Assembly: GCA_028023455.1 (NCBI GenBank)
Contig: JAQFVV010006272.1
Span: 1,630,586-1,694,585 of the forward strand
Length of the DNA: 64,000 nt
Reading direction: 5' to 3'
Origin: Epiperipatus broadwayi
Taxonomy: Eukaryota; Onychophora; Udeonychophora; Euonychophora; Peripatidae
Notes under the pieces: model-generated
The model's input: the letters and a program-made list of their open reading frames with translations, nothing else
The model's database searches: none
Told to the model about the DNA's origin: nothing
Program-made: the position numbers and the translations under genes
Part shown: piece after piece, positions 12,257-22,680 of the stretch
How the letters are laid out: each line of letters starts with the position of its first letter
Numbering within the stretch: the stretch's first letter is position 1

Positions 12257-14119
12257 GGAGAATATGAAACCATCAGACATATCTCCAATTTGGCTTTATT
12301 TACAATGACTGTGATAATAATGAACAACCTCTTTGTTCAATTTGCAATAATGTTTTAAAATGGAGAGTATAAAACCATCAAAATTAAAAATGCATTTTGA
12401 ATCCAAACATCCTTCATATATCAATAAACCAAAAGAATTTTTCAGACTGTAATAAATTTCAAATAAAGAAAAACAATATTTTGAAAAATTTATAACTGTC
12501 AATGAAAAATATTTACTTACATTATATGAAGTTTCATATCTGATTGCTAAAAATAAAAAGTCATACACCATTGGAGATCATATATTACCTGCTGCTACTA
12601 AAATGGTAGAAATACTTCACAGAAGTAAATATGGTGATGAAATTCGGAAAATTCCTTTGTCAAATGCTGCTGTCACTAAGAGAATTACTGAAATTAGCAA
12701 TGACCAATTTAAGCAATTTATTATTAGACTTAAAGAAAGCACAATATTTACAATTCAGTTGGACAAAACAACTGATATTTCAAAGATAGCTCAATTATTA
12801 TTATATGTCAGATACATTTATAAAAAAAACATTGAGAAAGAATTGTTATTTTGTCGTTCTTTGGAAGAACATACAAGAGAGGAAGACCTATATAAGAAAG
12901 TAGACAATTTTTTGAATACTGAAGGTTTAGAATAGGAAAATTGCTTTGGAGTATGCACAGATGGTGCAAAAGCAATGACTGGTGAAAATATTGCTTTTAC
13001 ATCATTTGTTAAAGCTTCTGGTAATAATCATGTAACTTTTACATACTTCCTGATGCATTGAGAGGCCCTTGCAGCAAAATAATTAGCAATGGAATTGAAC
13101 GACGTGCTTCAGGATGTTGTCAAAATTATAAACTTTATTAAAAGCCATGCCCTTAACAGCCGATTATTTTCAAATGTTTGTAAAGACATGGACTCTGAAT
13201 ACAAAAATTTATTATTACATGCAGAAATAAGATGGATATCAAGAGGGCATAGTTTAAGATTATTATTATTATTAAAAAAAAGAAATTATTGTATATTTAA
13301 CCAAACAAAAATCTGATCTTGCTGCTCTTTTTATAAATGTCTTATGGCTATCAAAGCTATGATATTTGTCTAATAGTTTTGAGAGCAAAATGATCTTAAC
13401 TTGTCTTTTCAAGAAAAAAATAGCAATATTTTTACTTCCAATGATAAAATTGAAGGTTTTATCAAAAAGATAAACATTTGGAAAAATAGGGTGGAAAATG
13501 ATTCATTGGAAATATTTTCGACTATCAACAATTTTATAATCAAAAAATATAATTGTAATTACAAAAATTATTATATATCACTTAAAAGCCCTAGAAACAC
13601 AGTTTGGCAAATACTTTATATCGAATTTAGATTTCCAACTTATTTTGGATTCAAAGACCATTTTTGATTGACATTAATGAGATTAATCACCTGCGATATA
13701 AAAACCAAGAGGAATTTGCTGAGCTATTGAGTGACCCAAACTTAAAACTTGACTTTTCACAAAAATCCTTGACTGAATTCTGGATTAGAGCTAGGGATGA
13801 ATTTCCCACAATTTCTGAAATGGCATCAAATGTTCTTCTGCCATTCAGCAACACATACTTATGTGAAATGACTTTAATGGACATTAAGTCCAAATATCAT
13901 TCAACATTGAAAAACATTGAACATGCTTTACATACAGCAGTATCAAATATTTCACCAAGATTTAATTTGTTATGCAGCAAAAAACAAGCACATCTTCTTT
14001 CATTAATTTTTGTATATTTAAAACAAATCCTAAAACTACTTATTTTCACATGCACATTGTTTACCAAAGAAATAAATTGTTTGTGGGAATATTTAATTCT
14101 ATATCTATTTTATATTTAA
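12257..14119 (+). pseudogene. hAT transposase relic (ZBED5/SCAND3-like)
   Basis: The fragments, in order, cover most of a hAT transposase. 12257-12357: BED-finger segment, copy 2. From about 12500, KNKKSYTIGDHILPAA leads into the 110-codon frame at 12603-12935, which contains STIFTIQLDKTTDIS and TQ/ISKIAQLL-like text around the first catalytic Asp (LDKTTD). About 12950: CTDGAKAMTG, the second catalytic region. 13089-13316: NLLLHAEIRWISRGH, a signature of this family. 13664-13975: LPFSNTYLCEMT and ISPRFNLLCSKKQAH, the C-terminal dimerisation region. At least four frame changes and several stops (for example after EGLE at 12933) make it non-functional. It would have excised and reinserted the surrounding element in the nucleus. 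Confidence 0.85.
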
Positions 14120-14183
14120 TATTTGGGGTTAGGAAAAATCTCAATAAAAAGGGTCATGAACAAAAAAAGTTTAAGGAGCGATG

Positions 14184-14191
14184 ATCTAGAT
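14184..14191. repeat. Right 8-bp target-site duplication of hAT element
   Basis: ATCTAGAT directly follows the right terminus and matches 9844-9851 exactly. Confidence 0.85.
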
Positions 14192-15404
14192 TAAATTCTT
14201 GTTTATTAAGTTTTTAAAAAATATATCTCTAAATAAAACTTATTGAATTATTTAAATAATATTAAGTGCTTAAAGAAATATAAGCTAATTATTAAGATGA
14301 ATTTAACTTTGAAAAATGTAATTTCCTGTGTACATGTGTATGAAAATATTTGTGTACATGTGTATTCGTAGTTTCTGGGTTTTAATTGCCAAGACATTTA
14401 ATTTTAATAGTTAAACATGAAAAATAAGTATTTTGCTAAACTCATTAAATAAAGGGTTAAATATTTTAAATAAGAATTTCTGATAAACTTCGTGAAAAAA
14501 AAGGTAATATTTTGTTTAAAAATGAATATTATTTTATTACCTTATTTTATTTATTTAATTTTATTATTTAATAAAGTTCAGTTAACCTTTTCTTCACCTT
14601 TGTTTGTTATGATCATGTGAATTTTTGAAAATAATCTAGATCAAAATTACATTATTGTTACTAATTAGTTCCTTACTGTAACTGACACTTTTTACCACAG
14701 AGGTCACAATTTCAATAGGAGGTTGGTCAGTTTGCAGTAATCACTGTTCATCATTGATCATCTTCAACATTGGCTCCTTTGTTTCCATCATCTCCTGACT
14801 GACTGCTGCTGTGCACTGCAATCTTAAATAACAGTGATAATTTTCTTTAATTCTTTTAATTTATTATCTAAGTGTAAATTTACTAAAATTTTAATATTTT
14901 GTTAACCTACAATGCAATGTTGAACCAACTTATAAGGTATTTTTTTTATTACTGAATTCAATTTTGAACTCTCTTAACTAAAAAAATAATTCATTTATAA
15001 CATCTGTTTTGTCAATTATGCTTTGAAGTACATTTTAAAGGAAACTGGGTAATGTTATCTGTTACGTTAATTTATAGTTATACTGGACATCGTACTATTT
15101 TTACTTCGTGTTCTACATTTCACCTTTCAAAAAAAAAAATTTTTTTTTAAAAAAAGACTGTTAAACTTTAATTTAAAGATAGACAGCTTTAATAATAATT
15201 AATCATTAGCTATTAATGTTTAAAATTCTGAATCTATGCTCACTTCAATGTATATTTAAAATTCTGACTCAATAAGAATTATCAAATAATCTGTTATTTT
15301 AGATACAGGAGAACACTTTAAATCGTGTTTTGCTTTCTCCATATTTTACTAGATAAAAGAAATATTAAGGAGAAATTTAACCAAGGAAATGTTATTATAA
15401 AAAA
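14192..15404. other. AT-rich non-coding stretch
   Basis: Nothing coding is visible. A short patch of more balanced composition lies near 14690-14830 but has no ORF or recognisable repeat end. Confidence 0.5.
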
Positions 15405-15534
15405 AAGCAGGAGAATTGTTTTTTCAAGTGTCATAGCATCGGCCGGAACGCGAACCCGCAACCCGGTCAAGTGATTGTAAGGCAGTCACGCTGACCTCTC
15501 AACCACCAATGCAAGACTAAGCAGGAAAATTGTT
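15405..15534 (-). mobile_element. tRNA-derived SINE copy A with target duplication
   Basis: The element proper is 15421-15518, in reverse orientation. On the minus strand it starts near GCATTGGTGGTTGAGAGG (A box region) and carries the B box GGTTCGCGTTCC (15445-15456 on the plus strand). It ends ATGCTATGACACTTG followed by an A run. The flanks 15405-15420 and 15519-15534 are a 16-bp direct repeat, AAGCAGGARAATTGTT, with one mismatch, as produced by LINE-machinery insertion. The body matches copy B at 22579. Compared with B, the region that would be the anticodon 3' arm has diverged, so this is not a functional tRNA. Confidence 0.75.
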
Positions 15535-16050
15535 ATATGCTTTATTTTCCCAGTATTGCTTTTTAAAAAAATTGCTTTGAATAAGTTTTAACCAAAGAAA
15601 TCATTTCAAAAATTTTATAAGAAAAATACAGTTTGCAGATATAACAATAATGGATATTTGATAAATGTATTGTTAAATTATGAATTGTTAAAACTTATTT
15701 GTAATTTTAAAAAAAATTACTGAAATTAATATCGTGAAGTGAATTTTTAGAAAAATTAAGACTTCTATTTAAAATGTGCTTTTCAAAGAAATGGAAAAAA
15801 ATATTGCTTATTTCTTATGGAACCCCAGCCACCAAAATTCAGTGAATAACTTGCTTATTATTATAATGTGCTCATAAGTGAAAAGTTTTGGGCAAGCTAG
15901 CTTATGGTTAACCAATTTCTGTAAAAATGGATTCAGAATTTTTATTTATTTAGAATATGAACTTTTCTTTATATTTTATTATTTATGCTTACTTTTGGAA
16001 AGTCATATTTTCTTTTAAAAAACTAAGGTGTTTTAAAAAGAAAATTGTGT
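15535..16050. other. AT-rich non-coding stretch
   Basis: No recognisable gene or repeat end; homopolymer A/T runs only. Confidence 0.45.
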
Positions 16051-16054
16051 CACT

Positions 16055-16545
16055 TATGTATTGATGGAGCATCAAGCAAGACTGGAAAATATTCAAGAGT
16101 TGCAAAAAAAAATTAAAGTAGTGGATGACAAAATGATTTTTTATTTATTATATTATACACTGTGAGTACTTAGCTATTAAAAAAAATTTTCTCCTGACTT
16201 GAACAATGTTATTACTCAATCGATAAAAAATTACATATTATACTAAAAGCAACATACTAAATTCAAAACTATTTTCAACTTTCATCAATGAAATGAACTC
16301 GTGACATGAAAATTTACTACTTCGTGCAGAAGTATGATGGTTGTTAAGAGGAAAAATATTAACAAGACTTTATGAATTAAGAAAAGAAGTTGAAACATTT
16401 CTAAAAACAAAAAATTCAGAATTGAAAAATATTTTCCAAACAACAATTAGATGCTAAACTGGTTTATTTTTTGGACATATTCCCATTAATAAATGAACTA
16501 AATTAAAGCTTGCAAGGAAATATATTGAAGCATTAAAAAAAAGAT
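16055..16545 (+). pseudogene. Second hAT transposase relic (ZBED5/SCAND3-like), internal fragment
   Basis: Around 16060 the frame reads DGASSKTGKYSRVAKK, equivalent to the CTDGA catalytic region of the larger hAT copy. From about 16265 it reads NSKLFSTFINEMNS, then AEV-WLLRGKILTRLYELRK and EVETFLKTKNSELKNIFQ, the family's HTEVRWLSRG region and the sequence after it. Stops interrupt it (for instance in the RAEV-W segment). No termini or target duplication were found, so this is a truncated and older relic than the element at 9852-14183 and differs from it in sequence. Confidence 0.75.
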
Positions 16546-17150
16546 AAAAGTATGTTGTAAGCATAGTGAATATAACACTAGATCTATTAATGATGAGTAG
16601 CTACCAATTTTGTAAAAAGAGTAATTTTATAGGAAACATTTTCCATTCATCATGGAAATGAAAGCAAATAGAACCATTTATTGGTAAAACTTCCATGTCA
16701 TTGAAATCCTTATAAGTAATAAGGGGTGCAAGATGGTCTCAAATTTGAAGTTATAATTAGTCTATTTATGATGGTGGTGCCAGAAGGAATGTACACAAGT
16801 GTTGTTTAGTATAATTGCATTACAGTGAAGGGTGTTACATATATGTCAATATAAATTATGAATGAGCTGAAAGGGCAATTTTTGTTAATGACATCTGTTC
16901 CTGCTGATAGTATACCCTTGAAAAGGCTGGAAACCCTTATGTCTTAATTTAGCTGATGAATCAATTAGTGATCTGTTGTAAATTTCATTTCATACCAAGC
17001 TGAGTATATGTGTTTGGACAATATCATACTATTTAGTTAGGAGAGTTTAATCTCTGACATTGAATGTGATTTTGGTTTCCAAAAAACATTTAAAGTGAAT
17101 TATCACTAAGCAATATACAGAAATATAGACAAATTAATAAATATTACTGA
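16546..17150. other. Non-coding, no recognisable feature
   Basis: Moderately mixed composition without a readable frame. Phrases such as LADESISDLL near 16950 hint at reverse-transcriptase decay but are too weak to assign. Confidence 0.3.
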
Positions 17151-17289
17151 TACAGAATATAAATGTTAGTTGTGCATGATTGTGTATTGAGTTATTATTT
17201 AGCAGTGAGTGGTAATCCATCTATTGAATCACATGATTTCCTTTGTTTTAATGTTTATACCTTATTGTACATTATATTCTACAAATTGG

Positions 17290-18300
17290 TCCCACTTCGC
17301 TCTTCCATATGGCTATTTTCTTTGTTTAATGATGATGTGGTTTTAGAATCTTTAGATTTATTCCAGGTTTTTTATTTATTTGTATCAGATGTTTTGAGAA
17401 TATTTCATCAATACTGTCATTCATTGCCAGTTCTTTCACTTTTCTTCCCAGTTTCTTTCTGGGGGTCTGCCAGATTTTTTCTTTAGTTGAGGTCTGTTTG
17501 TAATTACTGCCAATAGACAGCTAGTAATAATGTTTATGATGTCCAATGCTGTCTTATTTAAGAAGCTTACTGTAGGTATTATACCAGCAAAAGGATTTTG
17601 CATCATAATGTTGACTGGTACTATGGCCGATTGATTGTGATAATTTTTTTGCTACTATCATTTATGTTGCTTTTTTACTCTCTTCTAGTTTTGACATCAA
17701 TATAGTGACTAATTTTCCAAATCAACTTGTTGGCTAGAATTCGTTTCCTTCACACATTGGTAGGTGAAGATGGCTTTCATGTTTCATTGTGAAGTTGCTG
17801 ATAAGATGACCACACTCTTTAGAATGGAAGCACTGTGGCTTCAAACCATTTATTATTAAAAATAATGTGGCTCTATCTTTTATTTGAATGGATATTATTG
17901 AAATTTATGTTTTCTTATAGTTTTACTTTAAAAACAAAGCTGTTATAAAGTAATGAAATGGGTGACTTTTAAAATATGTGATTTGATCATTTATTACCTA
18001 TCTGAGAAGCTCCATTAGCTTGAGGAAGTCATCAATGGAATAGTTAAAGAAGGTATTTTTAAATAGGCCGATGAAGTGATTTTCTTTTTCTATTTGGGTT
18101 AAATAAAATTAGTGTGAATTTTTCCAATATTTTAGTTTCTTTTTTGAAATTATCTTTTTTCTCTTTACTTTCAAATTCTACAAGTTGATATCTTGGGTTT
18201 CAATGCTCCGCAATGCATATGATTGTGTTCCATAAGTTTTATTTCCATGAGCTTGTCAAATAAAAGTTCTTTGGGGAATCTATGGACAGAGAATTAATGA
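17290..18300 (-). pseudogene. LINE ORF1 (gag-like) relic with zinc knuckle
   Basis: On the minus strand, broken frames read in order: YQLVEFESKEKKDNF near 18190, SIDDFLKLMELL near 18010, then GLKPQCFHSKECGHLISN near 17850, then TPRKKLGRKVKELA near 17460. The PQCFHSKECGHLISNF segment is a CCHC zinc knuckle with the last Cys replaced by Phe. The preceding 'IDGL-P-C' context is typical of ORF1 proteins of LINEs, which bind element RNA. Multiple stops and frame changes show it is dead. It lies downstream (in minus-strand sense) of a reverse-transcriptase relic, the wrong order for one intact element, so the two probably derive from separate insertions. Confidence 0.5.
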
Positions 18301-18309
18301 AAGATCTGT

Positions 18310-18830
18310 ATAAAATCACTTGAATGATGCAAATAGCGCCTTCAGTATCATTGAATTAAATAATACCATAATTTTTGTTATACTATTATTGGTCCAGGCT
18401 TCTTGGGGCTCTGTAGTATCGATGTTCATGATATTTGCTAATAAATCTAGTTTCATTAGATTTCTGATGGTTGATGATAAAATATAGAAGTTGTGTGAAT
18501 TCTTGTAACATTAAAAGTTTTCAATCCATCTTTATTTTACCCATCTGCTGAAGTGATGGTTTGTAACTTCTGCATAGAAATTCTTTGTATTTTTCCACAT
18601 ACGGACAGTGATGGCACATATAATTTTCAATGCCCATATTTATATATAAACTTTAAGGAAATATTATGTTTTTGTTTGTTTGTCTTTTTAAATAAAAATA
18701 AAGTTCACCTACACATAATATTTGAAATATTTAATTTACTAAAATCAGTTCTTTTACAGGATTTATAGGCTATATTTCATTATGCTCCAAACACTATATG
18801 TCCTCTGGGGACTATGTTTCACATTACTTA
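18310..18830. other. Non-coding between two LINE relics
   Basis: No convincing frame on either strand; possibly untranslated or heavily decayed LINE sequence. Confidence 0.3.
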
Positions 18831-18834
18831 TAAA

Positions 18835-19295
18835 ATCAAAAGATCCTTTCATAATTTACATAGCCAAAGCTTAATGAGACTCATTTATTCTTTCTATAAT
18901 TTGTCTTAACACCTGGATGCTAAAATAGTTTTTAAATCTAGCTTGTTCATTTGATTGCTTTGAGTTCAATATAGCTGTAATAATCTTAGTAAATATTTTG
19001 TTAGAAGTGACAAAAGACCTATATTTGTAATTAGTGTGTGCTCCTTTTCAGCTTTTTTAATTAAATATCATCTTGAACATCTTTATTATTTAGGTATTAT
19101 ATATCATTTCAATAATTTTTGCTACTTCTTCATCTGCATCTTTTATGATGTTAATAATAATTCCGTCATTTTCTGAAGCTTTTCCATTTTTCATAAATAT
19201 AAAGGTATATCTCATCTCATCATTTAAAATACTTGGCAATTCAGAAAATGTTGCAATTATAGGGAAGTATAATTTTTTGGTAATTATTATCCCAT
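18835..19295 (-). pseudogene. LINE reverse-transcriptase relic
   Basis: The minus-strand frame contains ELPSILNDEMRYTFIFMKNG followed by KASENDGIIINIIKDADEE. This aligns position by position with LPRILNEEVRHAIKCMKKG in the better LINE copy at 47438. Further on, NEQARFKNYFSIQVLRQIIE (about 18925-18985) corresponds to the KEQAGFKSSFSTVDHIQVLRE region of that copy. Frames are broken. The part covers the start of the RT palm before the catalytic aspartates, which are not visible. It is probably the same or a sister family of the LINE at 47400. Confidence 0.7.
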
Positions 19296-19299
19296 AATC

Positions 19300-20045
19300 C
19301 AAGCTTGGCAACTATGTTTTTTTCAGAGGCACAGAAATATTTATTTTCTTACTCAATATTATTTACAGAATATGTGTAACTTGTTAAGTTTAAAAGATAT
19401 TAACTATTTAAATTCCTGTTAATTTTAAAAAAAATATTAATAAATCTATTATAAATTTCATTCACAAGATTTAATTATTTATATATTATAATGTGTAAAA
19501 GGTAACACATTCCTAAAATGATCATGTTTTTTTAAGTTCAGTTTAAGATTGTCATTCTACTTTTATCTTCAGAGTCTTTGCTTTTTTGAAAAACATTTTT
19601 GCAAAATGATCAAAATTTGGGTCTTCCAATAATAAAAGACCATGCAGGGAGTATTTCCAAAAGTATGGAACGCATTTGTAGTGATTTTGCAGGCCATTAG
19701 GAATTTCAAGCCCCTGATATGAATAACCCATATTTGTTATTTTGTTACTGCAGTTTAAATTTTTTAATTTATTTTAACTACAATTAATTGTTGGACTTTT
19801 CAGCAATTTCTTTTATAATAATATTTAGCCTTACTAAATACCAGAAAAATAACAAATTTATATAAAAATTCAAGAATTTATAATTGATTTATTAATATCT
19901 TTTAAATGAACAGGAAATTATAATCGATTTATTAATATTTTTTAAATTAACAAGTAACTCTTATTTAGTAAAATAATATTGAGGAAAAAATAATTATATA
20001 TTCCTGAAAATGTATAACTAAAAAAAAACATGGTTGCCAAGCTTG
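19300..20045. mobile_element. Long-terminal-inverted-repeat element (unclassified MITE)
   Basis: The ends CAAGCTTGGCAACTATG (19300) and, inverted, CATGGTTGCCAAGCTTG (ending 20045) begin inverted repeats. They remain alignable for roughly 150 bases inward, for example TCAATATTATTT on the left and its inverse on the right. The interior has no ORF. An internal phrase AATTTATAATTGATTTATT resembles 10448-10466 in the hAT element, hinting at a hAT link. I could not define a clear target duplication. Confidence 0.5.
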
Positions 20046-22578
20046 AGTTATACGATATGTAAATACCATTTTTTGTTCTCTATTAGTATATAATTCTTTA
20101 TAAAACTTTTTCCAAACACTTAAGGAATGTTATCTCTCTTTTTAGCAATAATACAATCTTTTCTCCTTATTACTAAATCAACTTTGAGATTTACTCTCTT
20201 TTATTGTTTTCGTGCCAATTCACAATTATATTTATTTCCTTACGTTATATTTATAAGATATAATAGTTAACTACAAGTTAATGGCTGATAAAGTGACCCA
20301 TTACAGAGATATACTGAAAAAAAAATCAAACCAATTAACCACTAAGAGTTGAGGATTTATTATTCACTATCATTTTATATTTGATTTAAAATATTAGCTA
20401 ATCATTCAAAAATCATTAACTGAATGGTACACTCATTTGTGAGTAGTTGCTGAGAGAATGAATAATGAATTGGATGCCCATCTATGATAGGTATGGATGG
20501 ATTAACTGAAAAAAAAATTAAATGCTTAGAAATTGCCAACTAATTCAAAAATTCCCTCCCCCACCCCTCCCCATTCTAATAATCAAATGCCAAGTCGGAG
20601 GCATAAAAAGCACCAATTATCACATTATAAGGCTCTTCTATGTTAAATAGCACAATAAATGCATTTATATTATTAAATGAAGTAATATCCCTCAGAGTAT
20701 GTTTATATGTGTTTACTATTCAATTTTAAAAGATTGTATTTTTTGAACAATTAGTGCATGCATGTGCTAGCTTGTTTCATTTAGGCACTAAAAAAAAATT
20801 TTTTTTTTGTTATTTATATTTAACAAATATGCTGCTAGCTAGGAATGATTTAACAAAATGTAATACCTATCATATTCATTTCAATTTTCTAGAAGAATTA
20901 TTATATTGCAATAGTTAAATAAACCATGGCAATACTTTCTAACTTTGCAATATTAAGTACTAAATAAAACTGCAAAAGTAATGCTTTCAATTACTTAAAC
21001 ATTATCATTTTTAGCATTAATGAATTATTTTTAAAAATATACTATTTGACATTATATCTCTAACTTTGAAAATGTTCAAATTAATTTCTTGTAGAGTTAA
21101 GTAAATTATTTCTTAATTTAATAAAAATAGCTTTCAAGTCTCTTCTTTTTTATTATTATTCTTTCTTTCTTCAAATAAAATCTTTATCTTTTACAAGTAG
21201 AAAACATCCTAATATATTTTAGTAGTGTCATTAAGTATACAGAATGTTTATACATCATTCTTTTTATATGATTTTATCATACAGTAATTTTTTTTTTTCA
21301 TTGAACATAAAGATTCCCAAATATAGATGTAATCACCCACAAATACAATTTATTTAGTATATTATATTTTTTGTTTCCTTATTAAATATGCCTTTAATAA
21401 TATTAACTACTCTATTTGATACACAATAATACTCAGAATAAAATATCCATTATCCTATTATTACTACTTTATGCATTGTAAGATACTGAAATTCCTTTGT
21501 TATTCTTATTTAATAGCATTTCTTAAATTTCTTCTATTCAACAATATTTCTAGTGCCATCACATCCTATCCTGCGACATTATTTTTGTCTATAACATTTA
21601 ATATAAAGTCTGCTGTGAAGATATATGTTTATAATGTAAGTCTTTAGTACTTAAATAAGTGTGATACAGTTAGTATGATTTTATTATTATTTAGAATTAA
21701 CACTTTTAATTAAGTCAAATAAATTATTATCCAAAAAGGGTTAAAATATCATTCCCAGATGAGACAAATGAAAAAGGAAAAAATGAAGCATGATTGTATT
21801 TTTATTTTTTTTATTTATTTAAATCTAAAAAAAAAAAAAAAAAGATTTCATGAATTTCTGAGCATATTTAAATTATAAACAACAAGCAAGAAAAAATTAG
21901 GTAGTTAATTTAAGTCTTTCTGGGGAAATAAAAGGAGAGCAAAAAACATCAAACAAAGAAATCTTTTTTCCCCCTAAAATTATCAATTTATTGAGGTGAA
22001 AGAGCATGTTAAAAAGACTGAGACTCAGGAGATTCAAGGATTAGAAACAGTGAAAGCTTTTGTTTATACGCCAAATTAACCAAAAAGACAAAGATGAAAT
22101 CAAACTTCAAGCATCAATTAATCTACAGAACTTTCACTAGAAGCATGATAATGAAATGTTTTCCCATAAAGGGATACTTAAACCAATATAGTTAAAAGCT
22201 TGTGTTGAAAAAGAAAAGATGCTGACAGATTTTTATGTTTTTTAAATTGGCCATATGGTTCATATTTTTAAGTGCATTTTTAAAAACCAGATTGCCCTCT
22301 TTATTATTATTACATTTAATTTTATTTCTTATATCAAATGTTTTAGTAAATATAAAACATATCAAAAACTACCCTATTATATACATATAACACATCAAAA
22401 ACTATTTTGTTTTAAAAAATATATAAATATAATTAGTGCATAGTAAAAAGGCACAGTTGATGGCATCATTTAACAGCACCCTCTCTCATCTATTCATAGT
22501 TAACCTGACAAAAATACTGTTTAATTTTTCACAATTTCAAATACTGACAATTAAATCATCAAAAATATTATATATGTC
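20046..22578. other. AT-rich non-coding stretch
   Basis: No gene seen. It contains a C-rich pyrimidine tract at about 20556-20573, a poly-A/T-rich segment near 21800-21845 and simple A+T sequence. The open frame at 22255-22443 is low-complexity. Confidence 0.5.
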
Positions 22579-22680
22579 TTGCATTGGTGGTCGAGAGGTC
22601 AGCGCGACTGCCTTACAAGCAGTTGCCCGGGTTGCGGGTTCGCGTCCCGGCCATTGCTATGACACTTGGAAAAAAAATAA
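22579..22680 (+). mobile_element. tRNA-derived SINE copy B
   Basis: The sequence contains an A-box-like TGGTCGAGAGG (22588-22598), an anticodon-arm-like ACTGC-CTTACAA-GCAGT stem-loop (loop would give anticodon TAC) and the B box GGTTCGCGTCC (22637-22647). It then has a short non-tRNA tail TGCTATGACACTTGG and an A-rich end. It matches copy A (15421-15518) including the non-tRNA tail, which shows it is a dispersed SINE and not a lone tRNA gene. The 5' acceptor stem does not pair with the 3' side. A weak AT-rich direct repeat may flank it. Confidence 0.7.

Larger units (their letters stand above)
9852..14183 (+). mobile_element. hAT DNA transposon, full length, inactive (ZBED5/SCAND3-like transposase)
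   Basis: The element starts CAGTGTTTTTTAAACTGTGG and continues GTGGCGACCCAC. Its right end, with GGGTCATGAAC, AGTTTAA and GCGATG, is a diverged inverse of that start. Both ends abut a perfect 8-bp duplication ATCTAGAT. The length is 4332 bp. Inside are the decayed pieces of a BED-finger hAT transposase in the expected order on the plus strand, plus a nested insertion at about 10867-12256. The terminus resembles the CAGTGGTTCTCAACC-type ends of animal hAT families. The intact target duplication shows that the outer ends are one insertion event. Confidence 0.88.

Noticed and set aside
12296-12571. 91-codon minus-strand ORF
   Set aside because: Shadow of the hAT transposase relic on the plus strand.
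17163-17486. 107-codon plus-strand ORF
   Set aside because: Opposite strand to the zinc-knuckle ORF1 relic; Phe/Leu/Ser-rich shadow.
22579-22680. Functional tRNA gene (anticodon TAC)
   Set aside because: Acceptor stem does not pair and the unit extends into a non-tRNA tail shared with another copy; it is a SINE.
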